Notes under the pieces: generated by a model
The model's input: the letters and a program-made list of their open reading frames with translations, nothing else
Database searches by the model: none
Told to the model about the DNA's origin: nothing
Translations under genes and position numbers: made by a program
Assembly: GCA_012798185.1 (NCBI GenBank)
Contig: JAAZNS010000142.1
Coordinates: 1 to 5,869, forward strand
Reading direction: 5' to 3'
DNA: 5,869 nucleotides
DNA from: Chloroflexota bacterium
Lineage (GTDB): Bacteria > Chloroflexota > Anaerolineae > Anaerolineales > UBA4823
Shown here: positions 4,863 to 5,869 of the stretch, piece by piece
Numbering within the stretch: the first letter of the stretch is position 1
Layout: each line of letters begins with the position of its first letter

Positions 4863-5869
4863 ATGGTTAAGACACTTTTTGTTTCAAAGCGAGCCCCGGC
4901 TTTTGCAGATGTTCCAGATGATCAATGGAATAATTGGCGCTGGCAGCTCAGCCATCGCATTAATACGGTGGACGAGTTTGAGAAAGTTTTGCCGTTGACT
5001 GATGATGAGCGAAAAGCATTATCAGCATCACATTTATTTCGCGTGGATATTACCCCATATTTTATTTCGCTGATCGATCCCAATGACCCAAATGACCCAA
5101 TTCGCAAACAGGTTGTCACTACCGCCAGGGAGCTCGTGCCTTTCACTGCTATGATGGAAGATTCATTAGCAGAAGACCGTCATTCTCCTGTTCCAGGGTT
5201 GGTGCATCGCTATCCCGACCGGGTTTTGATGTTGGTTACCACCCAATGCGCAACATATTGCCGTTATTGCACCCGATCGCGAATGGTAGGTGATCCATCG
5301 GAGACATTTTCCCGTGCCGAATTCGAAATGCAAATCGAATATATCAAGCGCACCCCCCAGGTGAGAGACGTTTTACTTTCCGGTGGTGATCCCCTGGTAT
5401 TAGCGCCAAAAATTCTAGAAGAGATTCTTAGCCGGCTGAGAGAAATTCCCCATGTTGAGGTATTACGTATTGGCAGCCGTGTTCCAGTTTTTATGCCCAT
5501 GCGTATTACCGATGAATTGACAGATATGCTGCAAAAATATCATCCGTTATGGATGAATATTCACGTCAATCATTCCAACGAGATTTCCCGCGAGCTGGCT
5601 GAAGCATGCGACCGGTTAACCCGTGCCGGCATTCCCTTGGGTAATCAGGCAGTGTTGTTAGCCGGGGTAAATGATAATGTTCATGTCCAGCGGCAATTGG
5701 TACAAGATTTGGTGCGCATCAGGGTGCGTCCCTATTATTTATATCAATGTGACTTGGTGGAAGGCGCAGGTCATTTCCGCACACCGGTTGCAAAAGGAAT
5801 TGAGATCATCGAAGGGTTACGCGGACACACCTCCGGATTTGCCGTTCCGCAATTTATTGTCGATGCACC
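4863..5869 (+). CDS. kamA: Lysine 2,3-aminomutase (radical SAM, PLP), 3' end outside window
   Basis: Radical-SAM, PLP-dependent enzyme converting L-lysine to L-beta-lysine, used in lysine fermentation or for making the osmolyte N-acetyl-beta-lysine. 335 residues are visible, without a frameshift. The radical-SAM cluster motif CxxxCxxC is CATYCRYC (Cys129, 133, 136), followed by TRSR. Other family blocks are LLSGGDPL, GSRVPVFMP, HVNHSNEI, GIPLGNQAVLL, RVRPYYLYQCDLVEGAGHFRTPV and GLRGHTSGFAVPQFIVDA. Residue numbers run four ahead of the Clostridium subterminale enzyme, so Asp297 and Asp334 correspond to its lysine-binding Asp293 and Asp330. Both are kept, which favours lysine over glutamate 2,3-aminomutase. 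The PLP lysine (337 in that enzyme) falls just beyond the window. Asn272 stands where that enzyme has a zinc-ligand Cys268. The start has GGAG six bases upstream. The length is too great for the short EpmB relatives. The product of a following gene, for example a beta-lysine acetyltransferase, would show the pathway. Confidence 0.93.
   Translation, partial: MVKTLFVSKRAPAFADVPDDQWNNWRWQLSHRINTVDEFEKVLPLTDDERKALSASHLFRVDITPYFISLIDPNDPNDPIRKQVVTTARELVPFTAMMEDSLAEDRHSPVPGLVHRYPDRVLMLVTTQCATYCRYCTRSRMVGDPSETFSRAEFEMQIEYIKRTPQVRDVLLSGGDPLVLAPKILEEILSRLREIPHVEVLRIGSRVPVFMPMRITDELTDMLQKYHPLWMNIHVNHSNEISRELAEACDRLTRAGIPLGNQAVLLAGVNDNVHVQRQLVQDLVRIRVRPYYLYQCDLVEGAGHFRTPVAKGIEIIEGLRGHTSGFAVPQFIVDA

Noticed and set aside
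5082..5099. Two tandem copies of AATGACCCA in kamA
   Set aside because: They encode the Asn-Asp-Pro repeat in a segment (DPNDPNDPIRKQ) that is normal for this enzyme family, so no special repeat is implied.
4922..5500. Minus-strand open frames inside the aminomutase gene
   Set aside because: The plus frame encodes an uninterrupted lysine 2,3-aminomutase with all expected motifs, so these are antisense shadows.

Overview
The window looks like an ordinary chromosomal stretch from an anaerobic or facultatively anaerobic bacterium. The gene set points to Chloroflexota, most likely an Anaerolineae-type lineage. This rests on a toast-rack lipoprotein, a second lipoprotein with a Thr/Pro-rich linker and Ig-like domains, a bacterial-type ferredoxin and a lysine 2,3-aminomutase. 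There is no rRNA, tRNA or other taxonomic marker here, so the assignment is inference. Base composition is moderately AT-rich by eye (not counted). Shine-Dalgarno sites of the GGAG or GGAGG type precede the genes and decide three of the starts, including one TTG start.

Layout. Bases 1-268 are the 3' end of a ferredoxin gene on +. It converges with a minus-strand gene (374-1240) for a toast-rack lipoprotein. The two are separated by a long hairpin with a T-tract on the minus side (289-351), which is a good intrinsic terminator for the lipoprotein gene. Upstream of the lipoprotein lies a 516-base non-coding divergent region (1241-1756). It is AT-rich and holds several inverted repeats, the best being TGATTACA-N11-TGTAATCA.

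From 1757 everything reads on +: an M32-family metallocarboxypeptidase (1757-3259), a single-domain response regulator starting at TTG (3326-3691), a lipoprotein with a proline-rich linker and two probable Ig-like domains (3698-4780), and a lysine 2,3-aminomutase (kamA) that runs off the window end (4863 onward). The response regulator and lipoprotein are 6 bases apart and are almost certainly co-transcribed. The carboxypeptidase lies 66 bases upstream with no visible terminator. kamA follows after 82 bases that contain another 8-N11-8 inverted repeat.

Working together. The carboxypeptidase (C-terminal trimming of peptides) and lysine 2,3-aminomutase (L-lysine to L-beta-lysine) both fit amino-acid or peptide metabolism. 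The response regulator has no output domain, so it must act by protein contact, and no histidine kinase is in view. I see no mobile element, CRISPR array, phage gene or defence system, and no clear case for a wholly new system. The points most worth a second look are the perfect 10-bp hairpin inside the lipoprotein's 5' coding region, the repeated TGTAATC elements in the divergent region, and an apparently lost zinc ligand in the aminomutase.
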